From: a virus
Direction: 5' to 3' (one strand)
IMG/VR virus record: IMGVR_UViG_3300025316_000590
Location: 1 to 64,000 of that record
DNA: 64,000 bases
Shown here: in pieces, positions 52,500-62,512 of the stretch
Position numbering within the stretch: position 1 is the stretch's first letter
Layout of the letters: every line of letters starts with the position of its first letter
Program-made: the position numbers and the translations under genes
The notes under the pieces: model-generated
Database searches by the model: none
Told to the model about the DNA's origin: nothing
Seen by the model: the letters and a program-made list of their open reading frames with translations, nothing else

Positions 52500-53261
52500 G
52501 TGGACGTTGCAATCACAGGATCACGAGGGTTTATTGGTGGACACCTGATGCGGTGTTTCCCATCGGCAACGCCTATTTATCACGACACACCGCTGAGCAC
52601 GATCAATGCCGACGTCATAATCAACTGCGGGTGGCCGACGTCTTCGCAACTGTATCATGATGAACAGTATCAGGAGCAGGGCGTGCTGTTCTTACGTAAC
52701 CTGCTGGCCTCGGTCAACTGTCGCAAGTTCATAGGTGTCGGCAGCCAGTCCGAGGTTTACCGCAGCGATACGGTTCATGCAAAGATACGGGAAAAGGCCC
52801 GCAGTGAGGCGAGTACCGAGTGTCGACGTCGCGGCATCGACTTCGCCTGGATGAGGGTGTTCAGCGTCTACGGGACGGGTGATACATCGGTTCGATTCAT
52901 ACCGTACATCATTGACGAGCTTCTTCACGGTCGCGTACCCGTACTATCGAACTGCGAATTGATGTGGGACTTTTTGCACGTAAGCGATGCCGCCTCGGCT
53001 TTCGTTAAAGTGGCGACGTGCGGAGCGACTGGTGTTTTTGACGTAGGAAGTGGCACGCCGGTTAGAATGCGGGATGTGGCCATTATGATTCGGGATATGA
53101 TTGATCCCACATTACGTCTTGAATTTGGGCGGCGTCCCGTTAAGTCTTACGATTTGAAATCAACGCAAGCGGATACTCAGCGTCTGCGTGACCTGGGATG
53201 GAAACCCGAGATTGATATTCATTACGGGCTACGGATGTTGATTGAGGAGACGCGTAAATGA
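52500..53261 (+). CDS. NDP-sugar SDR (epimerase/reductase-like) with changed active site
   Basis: A 253-residue extended short-chain dehydrogenase starting with GTG. GSRGFIGGHL is the NAD(P)-binding loop, VGSQSEVY the serine strand and MWDFLHVSDAASAF the usual C-terminal segment. The catalytic YxxxK reads KIREK, so the tyrosine is replaced by lysine while the lysine and following glutamate are kept. It would be expected to reduce or epimerise the CDP-keto-sugar, but the missing tyrosine raises doubt. ATGA overlap with the next gene. Confidence 0.7.
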   Translation: MDVAITGSRGFIGGHLMRCFPSATPIYHDTPLSTINADVIINCGWPTSSQLYHDEQYQEQGVLFLRNLLASVNCRKFIGVGSQSEVYRSDTVHAKIREKARSEASTECRRRGIDFAWMRVFSVYGTGDTSVRFIPYIIDELLHGRVPVLSNCELMWDFLHVSDAASAFVKVATCGATGVFDVGSGTPVRMRDVAIMIRDMIDPTLRLEFGRRPVKSYDLKSTQADTQRLRDLGWKPEIDIHYGLRMLIEETRK

Positions 53262-54037
53262 AGGTTGTAATTTTGTGTGGTGGTCGCGGCACGCGATTAC
53301 AGGAAGAAACCGAGTTTCGTCCGAAGCCTATGGTGCCGATAGGCGATCATCCTATCCTATGGCACATCATGCGGTACTATGCTCACTACGGGCATACGGA
53401 ATTCATCCTGTGCCTGGGATATAAGGGTGACTGCATCAAGGATTACTTCCGGAACTACCTCTGGAACACGTGCGACGTAACTATAAATCTGGAGACCAAT
53501 ACGCCCGTATTCCACAACCGCAGTAACGGGGCGAAGTGGACGGTTACCCTTGCTGAAACGGGCAAGGATTCCATGACAGGATATCGGGTAGTGCAGGCTC
53601 TGCCCTACGTCGCCCCCGACGAAACGTTCCTGATGACCTACGGTGACGGGTTATCCAATATCGACATACCGAGCCTGATTGCGGATCATCATAAACACAG
53701 TCGTATCCTTACCCTGAGCGGTGTGCATTCTCAGGGACGATTTGGACTGCTGCACATCGACCCCAGCACGGGCCACGTCGATGGGTTCGCCGAGAAGGTT
53801 CAGGAGCCAGGATACATCAACGGTGGGTTCATGGTGTGCCATAACAAGATCGGCGACTATATACCGAACGATCCATCATCAGTTCTGGAGGTGGATACGA
53901 TTAGCCGATTGGTCAGTGGCGGTCAGGTTCACGCATACACGCATGAGGGATGGTGGCATCCAATGGATACCGTACCCGATATGCAGCATTTGAACCGTCT
54001 ATGGATGGAAGGACGTGCCCCGTGGAAGGTTTGGTAG
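53258..54037 (+). CDS. rfbF: Glucose-1-phosphate cytidylyltransferase
   Basis: A 259-residue protein of normal family length, making CDP-glucose from CTP and glucose 1-phosphate, the entry step to CDP-3,6-dideoxyhexoses. It has the nucleotidyltransferase signature VVILCGGRGTRLQEET, the basic FRPKPMVPIGDHPILWH, and YGDGLSNID for metal binding, plus the family's EVDTISRL and GWWHPMDTVPD ending. It overlaps its neighbours on both sides, so it is translated together with them. Confidence 0.93.
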   Translation: MKVVILCGGRGTRLQEETEFRPKPMVPIGDHPILWHIMRYYAHYGHTEFILCLGYKGDCIKDYFRNYLWNTCDVTINLETNTPVFHNRSNGAKWTVTLAETGKDSMTGYRVVQALPYVAPDETFLMTYGDGLSNIDIPSLIADHHKHSRILTLSGVHSQGRFGLLHIDPSTGHVDGFAEKVQEPGYINGGFMVCHNKIGDYIPNDPSSVLEVDTISRLVSGGQVHAYTHEGWWHPMDTVPDMQHLNRLWMEGRAPWKVW

Positions 54038-55098
54038 ATACTAATTCAGGCTACGCGGGCAAGTCCGTTCTGGTTACAGGCAACACTGGATTTAAGGGAT
54101 CGTGGTTGAGCGAGTGGCTCATGCACTTGCGGGCCGACGTGCATGGCTATGCACTCACACCGCCGACGAATCCATCGCTATTTGTCAGTCTTCGGCATGG
54201 TGATCGTCTTGTGTCACATCAGTTCGCTGATATACGCAACTGTGACAGCGTCCGAGACGCCGTGGTGCAAACGCAGCCTGACTTTATATTTCATCTGGCG
54301 GCTCAGCCTATTGTTCGCACCGGGTATCTGACGCCCGTCGAGACCTACGCAACCAACGTCATGGGTACGATTCATGTGCTGGAAGCTGCCCGCAGCCTGG
54401 AAAAGCCGTGTGTCGTTATCGTCGTCACTTCCGATAAGTGCTACGAGAATCAGCACTGGCGTTATCCGTACAAGGAGGTCGACAGGCTGGGTGGCCGCGA
54501 TCCGTACAGTTCCAGCAAGGCGATGTCCGAACTGGCGGTTAGTGCGTACCGCAGTTCTTTCCTTCACGGTAACGTGCGTGTTGCCAGCGTCAGGGCTGGT
54601 AACGTAATTGGCGGCGGCGATTGGGCCAAGGACCGCATCGTACCCGACTGCGTGCGTGCCCTCGGTGAAGGAAAGCCGATCTTTGTCCGCAACCCCGAAT
54701 TCACCAGGCCTTGGCAGCACGTTATGGACGCATTATCCGGCTACATGATTCTGGCTATGCGTATTTATCAAGGCAGTACCGATCTCGCCGACGCCTTTAA
54801 CTTTGGGCCAGACGATTCCAATCATACGGTGCGGGAATTGGTCGAGGAGATACTAAAGCATTGGCCTGGGAGGTGGGAACATCCTGCGGAAGTGTCAACG
54901 ATGCATGAGGCTAAACTACTGAAACTGAGTATCGATAAGGCATGCACCATGCTTGGTTGGTGTCCTGTGTGGCGATTTGCCGACGCGGTCAGGAACACGG
55001 CCATCTGGTATCGTGAAGCTATTGCAGCACCGGACAACATCCGCAGCTTGACGTTGCGGCAGATCGAGTCTTATGAAAGAAGCACCGTACTATCATGA
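54022..55098 (+). CDS. rfbG: CDP-glucose 4,6-dehydratase
   Basis: A 358-residue protein from GTG 54022, which has GGAAGGA 8 bases upstream and overlaps rfbF by 16 bases. It converts CDP-glucose to CDP-4-keto-6-deoxyglucose with bound [21 protein letters not shown] is the cofactor loop with the family-typical [19 protein letters not shown] the catalytic strand and YSSSK the catalytic Tyr-Lys pair; [20 protein letters not shown] is also typical. Confidence 0.93.
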   Translation: MEGLVDTNSGYAGKSVLVTGNTGFKGSWLSEWLMHLRADVHGYALTPPTNPSLFVSLRHGDRLVSHQFADIRNCDSVRDAVVQTQPDFIFHLAAQPIVRTGYLTPVETYATNVMGTIHVLEAARSLEKPCVVIVVTSDKCYENQHWRYPYKEVDRLGGRDPYSSSKAMSELAVSAYRSSFLHGNVRVASVRAGNVIGGGDWAKDRIVPDCVRALGEGKPIFVRNPEFTRPWQHVMDALSGYMILAMRIYQGSTDLADAFNFGPDDSNHTVRELVEEILKHWPGRWEHPAEVSTMHEAKLLKLSIDKACTMLGWCPVWRFADAVRNTAIWYREAIAAPDNIRSLTLRQIESYERSTVLS

Positions 55099-56399
55099 CC
55101 CGCGAAGCCATCCGCCGACAAATATTAGACCTCGTGCGGCAGTACCACGAAGCAGCCCCCGCACGTAAGTTCACGCCGGGTGTAGATGTGGTTCACTACT
55201 CCGGGCGAAATTTCGATGATCAGGAGCTGATGTACCTTGTTGGATCATCTCTGGATTTCTGGCTCACCGCCGGAAGATACGCGAAGGAGTTTGAGAATAA
55301 TCTCGCACAGTGGCTTGGTGCTGGTCACGTACTTCTTACCAACTCTGGATCATCGGCGAATCTTCTGGCGGTCTCAGCGTTGACGTCGCCGAAGTTGAAG
55401 GATCGCCGCATCCAGCCTGGTGATGAGGTGATCACAGTGGCCACCGGTTTCCCAACGACGGTCAATCCCATCATCCAGAACCGGGCGGTTCCGGTTTTTG
55501 TAGATGTGGACTTGGGCACTTACGTTCCATCGGTTGATAGCATCGAAGCTGCGATAAGCCCGAGAACGCGTGCGGTTATGATGGCTCACACGATGGGCGT
55601 CCCGTTCGCCGCGGCGGAGATACGCGACTTGTGCGATAGCCGCGGGCTATGGCTCATCGAGGATAACTGCGATGCCCTTGGTAGCGTTTACGACTATCGG
55701 CAGACCGGCACATTCGGCGACTTGGCAACCATCAGCTTCTACCCAGCACATCATATTACTATGGGCGAGGGCGGAGCCGTGGTGACCGGCAACGAAGACC
55801 TTGCACGCATAGTGGCGAGCTTCCGCGACTGGGGGCGGGACTGTTTCTGCGTTGGAGGTCGAAGCGATACGTGCCGCCAGCGTTTCTCCCAGCAGTTTGG
55901 CAACCTGCCGTTCGGATACGATCATAAGTATGTCTACAGCCATATTGGCTACAATCTTAAGCTCACAGACTTACAGGCAGCAATTGGTGTCGCCCAACTG
56001 GGAAAACTCGACGCGTTTATTGCCGCCCGCAGGCGTAACCATAATATCATTCACCAATCGATACAGGAACTAGATCACCTGATACCGCACTCCGCCCCGC
56101 CGAAGTCGGATCCGTCGTGGTTCGGTTACGTCATCACTGTGCGTCCTGATGCTCCGTTCACTAGGCGGGATATCGTTGCCGCCCTGGAGCAGGCCCGCAT
56201 CGAAACACGCAGCCTGTTTTGTGGGAACCTGATCCGACATCCGGCCTATGCGGACATTGACTACCGTGTCAGTGGTACGCTGGATAACTCGGATATCATT
56301 ACCGAGAATACATTTTTTGTGGGAGTTCATCCAGGACTGACGGCGGAGATGATTTCACATGTTCTGTCGGTCATACACCAATTTGTGGCGGGGCGATAA
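55095..56399 (+). CDS. rfbH: CDP-4-keto-6-deoxyglucose 3-dehydratase (E1)
   Basis: A 434-residue PMP and [2Fe-2S] enzyme that removes the 3-hydroxyl, on the way to 3,6-dideoxyhexoses. [13 protein letters not shown] has the diagnostic His-His where aminotransferases have lysine. The iron-sulfur cysteines follow the known C-X57-C-X1-C-X7-C spacing exactly (IEDNCDALG, then [12 protein letters not shown]). The ferredoxin-type reductase partner (E3, RfbI-like) is not in the window, so electrons must come from a host protein or a gene outside. ATGA overlaps at the start. Confidence 0.95.
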   Translation: MTREAIRRQILDLVRQYHEAAPARKFTPGVDVVHYSGRNFDDQELMYLVGSSLDFWLTAGRYAKEFENNLAQWLGAGHVLLTNSGSSANLLAVSALTSPKLKDRRIQPGDEVITVATGFPTTVNPIIQNRAVPVFVDVDLGTYVPSVDSIEAAISPRTRAVMMAHTMGVPFAAAEIRDLCDSRGLWLIEDNCDALGSVYDYRQTGTFGDLATISFYPAHHITMGEGGAVVTGNEDLARIVASFRDWGRDCFCVGGRSDTCRQRFSQQFGNLPFGYDHKYVYSHIGYNLKLTDLQAAIGVAQLGKLDAFIAARRRNHNIIHQSIQELDHLIPHSAPPKSDPSWFGYVITVRPDAPFTRRDIVAALEQARIETRSLFCGNLIRHPAYADIDYRVSGTLDNSDIITENTFFVGVHPGLTAEMISHVLSVIHQFVAGR

Positions 56400-57313
56400 T
56401 GCGTATCCATACAGTACCCGACGAACTGCGGAGTCCCGGGCATAGGTATCCGTCGCACAATACCAGCAACGGGCTGGAGGGGCATTTCGATGAGTTTACT
56501 CATCAGCACGCCTCCGACCTGGATACCGACTGGATATACCTGCCTGTGCGGTGGACTAATAACTACGTGAGGAGCCGTCAGGCCCGCAACGACTGCGACC
56601 TGGAGGCATGTCCACAGCACCAGTCCGTGCTGGATAGTCTGTCACCGGGCGAACGATACTTCACCGTGGTGCAGTGCGACGACGGCATCTACGAGGATAC
56701 CCCGAAAAACCTACTTGTGTTCGGGGCAGGCGGGGTTGGGGACATACCCGTACCTTTGATCTGCAGCCCGCACACGCGGGCACGTGGGGGCACACGACCC
56801 TGGTTTGCGTCGTTCATCGGTGAGGTGAACGCCTGTGGTCCGAAGAAGACCGATGGCAAAATGCGGAGGTCGGGGTCCGACCCGGACTCATCGGCCCGTC
56901 GTATACGTCAGGGCATAGCCTCGCGGTTCCTGCGAGAGCCGCAATGTTTGGTAGATTCCGTGTACAAGGGATCAGACTACTTTTGCCAAGAGATGATCAA
57001 GACCGTCTTCGCTCTATCACCACGTGGTTATGGTCGAACCAGCTTCCGGATGTATGAGGCGATAGAGCTTGGGTGTATTCCGGTCTACATCTACGATGAA
57101 CCGTGGCTACCGTACACCGACGTGATCGACTGGCGTGAGTTCAGCGTTCTTTGTTCACAGGGTGATATCGATTCGTTACCGGAAAGGCTCAAGAGCATTT
57201 CAGATAGTTGGCGTCAGTCCGCTTTGTCTTTGGCGGATAGATTGTATGATGACTACTTCACGCTGGATGGAATGAGCCGACAAATCTTTCGTATGATTAT
57301 GGAAAGGACTTAG
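56399..57313 (+). CDS. Exostosin-like (GT47) glycosyltransferase
   Basis: A 304-residue protein. The C-terminal half carries the exostosin signature FALSPRGYGRTSFRMYEAIELGC in spaced form, followed by IPVYIYDEPWLPYTDVIDW, as in GT47 enzymes. The N-terminal half is short and Cys/His-containing. It starts on the last base of rfbH. Likely transfers a sugar to the glycan; donor and acceptor are unknown. Confidence 0.75.
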   Translation: MRIHTVPDELRSPGHRYPSHNTSNGLEGHFDEFTHQHASDLDTDWIYLPVRWTNNYVRSRQARNDCDLEACPQHQSVLDSLSPGERYFTVVQCDDGIYEDTPKNLLVFGAGGVGDIPVPLICSPHTRARGGTRPWFASFIGEVNACGPKKTDGKMRRSGSDPDSSARRIRQGIASRFLREPQCLVDSVYKGSDYFCQEMIKTVFALSPRGYGRTSFRMYEAIELGCIPVYIYDEPWLPYTDVIDWREFSVLCSQGDIDSLPERLKSISDSWRQSALSLADRLYDDYFTLDGMSRQIFRMIMERT

Positions 57314-57315
57314 TT

Positions 57316-57990
57316 ATGAACTTAAATCCCGAACAGCTTGGACAGATCGGCGACCTTCTCCGCGGCCTGGGCAATCATATACAGCGGACGTATCCGCGAG
57401 TGGGCCGTGACGGTTCTCAGACCGAGGAGGACGAGATACTAGCCAAGCTGCTGCCCGAGCCGAATGGCTGTTACGTGGACATCGGAGCTGCTGATCCCGT
57501 GGATAACTCCAACACGTGGCAGTTTTACAAACGGGGATGGCGTGGTCTACTTGTCGAGCCCGTGCCGTCGTTTCACATCCGCATCCTTCGGCAGCGATGG
57601 CAGGATAAGCTCTGGCCTACAGCCGCCGGCGACTATGCCGGTTATGCAAAAATGCGTATTTGCGGGCAGGTTAGCTCGCTGCGTAATGATTGGAACATGG
57701 AGGAGCGAACGGACGGGCTAGTTGAGGTGATGCCGACTCGCGAGATTCTGGCCACGTTTCCTGAGATTCGTGACAAGTGTGACTTATGTTCCGTCGACGT
57801 GGAAGGTTTCGAGAAGGCCGTACTGGATGGCATTGACTGGAACCTGTTTCGCCCCAGGGTGCTGTGTGTTGAATACGTCGTTCACGGCGTATCTGGAGCC
57901 GACTCCTCGTCGGAATGGGAACCCATCCTGACTCGTAACGGCTACAACCGTGTGGCTCAAACGTGCTGTAACTACATTTACCGGAGATAG
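57316..57990 (+). CDS. FkbM-family methyltransferase
   Basis: A 224-residue protein, second of its kind in the operon. CYVDIGAADPVDNSNTWQF is the glycine loop and substrate region of FkbM proteins, LLVEPVPSFH the acidic strand and DLCSVDVEGFEKAVLDGIDW the hallmark DVEGxE motif. Likely O-methylates the pathway sugar. Two bases separate it from the preceding gene. Confidence 0.82.
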   Translation: MNLNPEQLGQIGDLLRGLGNHIQRTYPRVGRDGSQTEEDEILAKLLPEPNGCYVDIGAADPVDNSNTWQFYKRGWRGLLVEPVPSFHIRILRQRWQDKLWPTAAGDYAGYAKMRICGQVSSLRNDWNMEERTDGLVEVMPTREILATFPEIRDKCDLCSVDVEGFEKAVLDGIDWNLFRPRVLCVEYVVHGVSGADSSSEWEPILTRNGYNRVAQTCCNYIYRR

Positions 57991-57992
57991 CC

Positions 57993-58826
57993 GTGAAGGT
58001 TAAATTCATTTGCGGTCGGATAGAGAACCCCTGGGCTCAGGAATGGTTCGATATGCACCATCCAAACATGGAGGAGTACTGCTCGCGGCACGGCTATACC
58101 TATGCCAAAGATCTGGACTGGCAGGCGAGTGCCGACCGGCTGGGTTATGTGGGAGCCCGTGCTGAAAATCGAGACTCACTACGTCCTGTGATCGGAAATC
58201 CTCCGCGGTGGGAAGTGCAGAATGTGGTGTGCCAGTTTAATAGTGCAGGTTGCGAGTTCTCAGGCAGAATTTCCGGATGCAAGCACCTGCTTCTAGAGCA
58301 GCTTACAGACTGTGACCTGTTGGTATGGCTTGGCGTGGATACCGTAGTCACGAACATGACAATCAAACTGGAAAACGTCATGCCGCCGCATGCCCACGTG
58401 GCCCTGCCCCTCGATGACTTTGGTTACGAGTGTGATTCCGTTATCGTCAGGAATTCGCCCGAGGGCATAGGCATCATCACGGACTGGATATCGTGGATGC
58501 TGAATGAATCCCATCCGGTGTGGATGAACTACGGATCGACGTGCATCCCATCCTGTGCCCCCGATAGGTGGATCGCACCGGACGCGGATCCGGGCGAGCA
58601 CGGCGAATGGATGCGTTCACATCTATACCACGACGACGCTGTACTGACTGCTGTTTGCGAACGATATCCCGAACAGGCAGCCCGCTTCCACGGGTTTGGC
58701 AAGAAGGAATTTTGTATTAAGCACATTCGTTGGGAGGCCGGCGACTACATTATGCACGTCCCAGGATCGCCCAATGATCACCGCACTTCGTATATGAAGA
58801 TGGGGTTAGAAAATGTCGTGAGGTAA
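57993..58826 (+). CDS. GT34-like glycosyltransferase
   Basis: A 277-residue protein starting with GTG two bases after the previous stop. KHLLLEQLTDCDLLVWLGVD is a helix-strand segment like that before the metal-binding Asp of galactomannosyl-type GT34 enzymes, and the later HDDAVLTAVCERYP and HVPGSPNDHRT segments fit the C-terminal part. The DxD motif reads VDTVV, so only one Asp is clear. The family call is moderate. Confidence 0.6.
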   Translation: MKVKFICGRIENPWAQEWFDMHHPNMEEYCSRHGYTYAKDLDWQASADRLGYVGARAENRDSLRPVIGNPPRWEVQNVVCQFNSAGCEFSGRISGCKHLLLEQLTDCDLLVWLGVDTVVTNMTIKLENVMPPHAHVALPLDDFGYECDSVIVRNSPEGIGIITDWISWMLNESHPVWMNYGSTCIPSCAPDRWIAPDADPGEHGEWMRSHLYHDDAVLTAVCERYPEQAARFHGFGKKEFCIKHIRWEAGDYIMHVPGSPNDHRTSYMKMGLENVVR

Positions 58827-58828
58827 GC

Positions 58829-60607
58829 ATGAGGCTTCGCGTTGCAGACTACATAACCGATCAGCTATACCGGGCCGGCGGCAGGAATGTGTTCATGGTC
58901 TCGGGCGGTATGATCATGCACCTTACCGATGCCCTGTTGCAGCACAAGCACCAGACATACACGTGCTGTCACCACGAGCAGGCCGCCGCGATGGCCGCCG
59001 AGGCTTACGGGCGGTTCACCGGCGAGTTGGGCGTAGCTTACGTCACTGCTGGCCCAGCCGCCCTGAACACGCTGACCGGCGTTGTGGGGGCTCTTGTTGA
59101 TACATCGCCGTGCATTGTAGTGGCTGGCCAGTCCAAGGTATCGCAGGCCAAGCAGACCGGCCCGAGACAGTTCGCCCTGCAAGGATTTAACACGCTGCCG
59201 ATCTTCCAGCAGGTGACCAAGTACGCGGTTATGCTTGATGATATCACCAGCGTTCGGTACAAGGTCGAGAAGGCCATATACATGGCTAAGTCGCCGAGGG
59301 TGGGGCCAGTTTGGATTGAAGTGCCTATTGATATTCAGGCTGCGACGTTTGATCCAGATGAGCACGCGGGTTACACCCCTCGCATAAATACGGCGTCGCA
59401 GAGCTTTCCGGAAATGCTTCATCGTGCGGCGAAGAGCATCTGTCTGAGTAGCCGCCCGTGCATTTTGGCGGGAGCTGGTGTGCGGCTTTCAGGAGCTGTG
59501 GATCGGCTTCGGCAGTGCGCTGAGTCATGGGGCATACCAGTTCTAACATCCCGTCTGGGCATGGATTTGATCGAACACGATCATCCGTTGTTTGTGGGCA
59601 GGCCGGGGACATACGGTGATCGGGCCGCGAACTTCACCATTCAAAACTGCGATCTGTTGCTGGTCATTGGCTGCCGTCTTGGAATAGGTCTGGTCGGCTA
59701 CGACTTCAAGAACTTCGCCAGCGGTGCACAGAAAATTATGGTGGACGTGGATGCTCAGGAACTTATTAAGCCGTCCGTGATTCCTGATATCGCGGTACTG
59801 TCAGACGCTACTGAGTTCTTGATTAAGATGCGGGAAGAACTAGGTGATTACAAGCTGGATAACGATAACTGGTTGCGGCGAACCCAGCACTGGAAGCGAA
59901 CCTATCCGGTGAACCTTCCAGAGTACGAACACGAGACTGACGGCGTTAATTCCTATCGATTCATATCAGAGCTTTCCCGAAGGTTGCCCGCCGATGCTGT
60001 GGGTGTGCTCGATACGGGGTCATGCTTCCACGTGTATTCTCAGGCATTTGAGGTGAAACGTGGCCAGCGACACATCATTACAGGCGGGCTATCAACGATG
60101 GGCTACTGGCCCGGATCGGTCGGCGTTGCCGCTGCGACCGGAAAGGAGGTTTACTGCATTACAGGCGACGGGTCGTTGCAGTTCAACTTGCAGGAATTGC
60201 AGACAATGGTTCACAACGGCTATCCCATCAAAACCGTGGTGCTGAATAATGACGGCTACCTGCTCATACGCTTGACACAGCAGAACTTTCAGGACGGCAG
60301 ACTGATCGGATCCAGTCGAGAGTCTGGCGTGAGTTGCCCCGATCTGAAGAAGATCGCGGCGGCCTACGGCATCAAGTTCATACGGATATCCAGCCTGGAC
60401 GAGATGAACAACGGACTGAACGAATTGATATCGCACCAGGGTGCTATGATATGTGAGGTCATGACGCCGAAGAATCAGCTACTGATGCCTCGCGTTGCTT
60501 CACGCAAGCTCGAAGATGGTAGCATGGCGTCAGCACCCTACGACGATATGTTCCCGTTCCTGCCGCGAGATGAGTATCAACGGAACCTTAAGGATGCACG
60601 GCAATGA
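58829..60607 (+). CDS. Thiamine-diphosphate enzyme of the acetolactate synthase type (YerE-like role)
   Basis: A 592-residue protein, full length for the family. CHHEQAAAMAAEAYGR carries the cofactor-activating Glu, and GDGSLQFNLQELQTMV with VVLNNDGYLL is the ThDP/Mg motif (GDG with NN about 27 residues later). Central FAD/Rossmann-like domain. In sugar clusters such enzymes (YerE in yersiniose synthesis) add a two-carbon acyl unit from pyruvate to the C4 keto group of CDP-4-keto-3,6-dideoxyhexose, which fits RfbF/G/H upstream. Here two donor-supply genes follow, so the donor may be a longer 2-keto acid. Confidence 0.85.
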   Translation: MRLRVADYITDQLYRAGGRNVFMVSGGMIMHLTDALLQHKHQTYTCCHHEQAAAMAAEAYGRFTGELGVAYVTAGPAALNTLTGVVGALVDTSPCIVVAGQSKVSQAKQTGPRQFALQGFNTLPIFQQVTKYAVMLDDITSVRYKVEKAIYMAKSPRVGPVWIEVPIDIQAATFDPDEHAGYTPRINTASQSFPEMLHRAAKSICLSSRPCILAGAGVRLSGAVDRLRQCAESWGIPVLTSRLGMDLIEHDHPLFVGRPGTYGDRAANFTIQNCDLLLVIGCRLGIGLVGYDFKNFASGAQKIMVDVDAQELIKPSVIPDIAVLSDATEFLIKMREELGDYKLDNDNWLRRTQHWKRTYPVNLPEYEHETDGVNSYRFISELSRRLPADAVGVLDTGSCFHVYSQAFEVKRGQRHIITGGLSTMGYWPGSVGVAAATGKEVYCITGDGSLQFNLQELQTMVHNGYPIKTVVLNNDGYLLIRLTQQNFQDGRLIGSSRESGVSCPDLKKIAAAYGIKFIRISSLDEMNNGLNELISHQGAMICEVMTPKNQLLMPRVASRKLEDGSMASAPYDDMFPFLPRDEYQRNLKDARQ

Positions 60608-61509
60608 CTACTTCAGGGAAAATGAAGATCGCGATTCTTGGCAGTGGTAACATCGGAACCGACCTGCTGATGAAGGTGCTGCGATCTCCGGTTCTGGAGT
60701 GCTCATTGTTCATTGGGCGAAGCCTATCGTCTCAGGGTATGGCGAAGGCTAACCGGGTTGGTGTGCCTATCAGCGATCAAAGCATTGAGGCCATCGTACA
60801 GAATCCGGATTGCTGCGATCTGGTGTTCGATGCCACGTCAGCTATGGATCATAAACGGCACTGGCCCGTTTTACAGAAGCTGGGCAAGCGGGTCATTGAT
60901 ATGACCCCGTCGAACCTGGGCATGAAGTGCGTACCAACTGTTAATTTAGACGCGTGCCTAAACCAAAATCACATCAGCATGATTAGCTGTGGTGGCCAGA
61001 CATCGATACCGCTGGCTTACGTGATCGGACAGACCCAGCAGGACGTGTCGTATATCGAGGTTACATCAAGCATAGCCTCTCGTAGTGCTGGCCCGGCCAC
61101 GCGTGTGAACCTCGATGAATACATCGAGACAACCGAGGCCGCGGTCAGCGAGTTCTCGGGATGTGCTCGAACCAAGGTGATACTGAACCTTAACCCGGCC
61201 CAGCCGTGCATCGATGCCCAGACAACGATATCAGCAATGGTTAGGGAACCGGACTTACAGAAGTTACTACCCGCCGTCAACGCAATGATACAGCAAGTCC
61301 AGCAGTACGTTCCAAACTACAATCTGGTCGTATCGCCGCGAGTTGAATCTAATCGCATTGTGATGATGGTGAAGGTTCTAGGTCTGGGTGACTATCTGCC
61401 TAAGTACGCGGGCAATCTTGATATAATCAACTGCGCCGCAGTCGCCGCGTGCGAGGCGTTCGCTCGACACTCTATGCTACGGAAGGGCTCGACCAATGGT
61501 CACAGTTAA
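60604..61509 (+). CDS. mhpF: Acetaldehyde dehydrogenase (acylating), MhpF-like
   Basis: A 301-residue enzyme interconverting acetaldehyde and acetyl-CoA with NAD and CoA. IAILGSGNIGTDLLMKVL is the NAD loop, SMISCGGQTSIP contains the catalytic Cys, and NLNPAQPCIDAQTTI is a conserved late segment. Family members channel acetaldehyde to a partner aldolase, which is the next gene. ATGA overlap at the start. In this operon the direction may be reversed to make acetaldehyde from acetyl-CoA. Confidence 0.9.
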   Translation: MTTSGKMKIAILGSGNIGTDLLMKVLRSPVLECSLFIGRSLSSQGMAKANRVGVPISDQSIEAIVQNPDCCDLVFDATSAMDHKRHWPVLQKLGKRVIDMTPSNLGMKCVPTVNLDACLNQNHISMISCGGQTSIPLAYVIGQTQQDVSYIEVTSSIASRSAGPATRVNLDEYIETTEAAVSEFSGCARTKVILNLNPAQPCIDAQTTISAMVREPDLQKLLPAVNAMIQQVQQYVPNYNLVVSPRVESNRIVMMVKVLGLGDYLPKYAGNLDIINCAAVAACEAFARHSMLRKGSTNGHS

Positions 61510-62512
61510 AATCAGCGATCCAACATTACGCGACGGCAGCCACGCGGTTGGCCATCAACTGACCTGTGCCCAGATCGCCCGCTACGCAGAAGCCGCTGAA
61601 ATTGCTGGTGTTCCCATTGTCGAGGTCGGGCACGGTAACGGCATTGGTGCATCTTCCCTACAGGTTGGGTTAAGCCGAGAAGATGACGCCACCATGATTA
61701 GAACGGCCCGCGAGAAGCTCTGGCGTTCGCGGTTGGGTATTCACTGTATTCCGGGGTTCGCCACGATCAACAAAGATCTGCGGCAGGCGGTTGATCTGGG
61801 AGTGGACGTGGTTCGTGTGGCCAGCCACTGTACCGAAGCCGATATCACGCAGCGGCACATCGAATTTGTCCGAGATCAGGGCAAGGAGGCTATCGGTGTG
61901 TTGATGATGAGCCACATGGCTCCCATCGACGAGCTTCTGGAGCAGGCGGCCAAGATGGAATCATACGGAGCTGAAGCCATAATTCTTATGGACTCAGCCG
62001 GGGCGATGCTTCCGCCAGACGTCACCAATCGGGTAGGAACCCTGGTGCGAGGTCTCAGTATTCCCGTGGGTTTTCACGCCCACAATAATCTAGGCATGGC
62101 TATCGCTAACTCGATCACCGCCGTGCAGGCCGGGGCTACAATCATCGACGGTACGGCCCGTGGATTTGGGCCTGGTGCTGGTAATGCTCAACTAGAGGTG
62201 CTGGTTGCGGTAATGGAGAAGATGGGCGTATCGACGGGCATCAGTTTGTACGGTATTCTTGACCTGAGCGACTTGGCGGAAAGAGAGATCATCCCATCGG
62301 TTCCGATCATTAATTCGATCAGCATCGTTAGTGGTATGGCCGGTGTGTTCTCGGCATTTGGCAAGCACGTCGACCGCATTTCCAAGCAGTACCATGTTGA
62401 TCCACGCGACGTATTTTTTGAACTTGGTCGCCGCCGTATTGTGGCGGGCCAGGAAGATATAATCCTAGAGGCCGCACAGCAACTAGCACAAATGAAGGGC
62501 ACACCAGCATGA
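61496..62512 (+). CDS. mhpE: 4-hydroxy-2-oxovalerate aldolase, MhpE-like
   Basis: A 338-residue class II aldolase joining or splitting pyruvate and acetaldehyde. DPTLRDGSHAVGH contains the metal and catalytic Arg-Asp, and VGFHAHNNLGMAIANS the metal-binding His-x-His; the C-terminal DmpG-type communication domain is present. It overlaps mhpF by 14 bases, as expected for a channelling pair. In a sugar operon it may supply 4-hydroxy-2-oxopentanoate to the ThDP enzyme rather than degrade aromatics, since no aromatic-degradation gene is near. Confidence 0.92.
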   Translation: MVTVKISDPTLRDGSHAVGHQLTCAQIARYAEAAEIAGVPIVEVGHGNGIGASSLQVGLSREDDATMIRTAREKLWRSRLGIHCIPGFATINKDLRQAVDLGVDVVRVASHCTEADITQRHIEFVRDQGKEAIGVLMMSHMAPIDELLEQAAKMESYGAEAIILMDSAGAMLPPDVTNRVGTLVRGLSIPVGFHAHNNLGMAIANSITAVQAGATIIDGTARGFGPGAGNAQLEVLVAVMEKMGVSTGISLYGILDLSDLAEREIIPSVPIINSISIVSGMAGVFSAFGKHVDRISKQYHVDPRDVFFELGRRRIVAGQEDIILEAAQQLAQMKGTPA

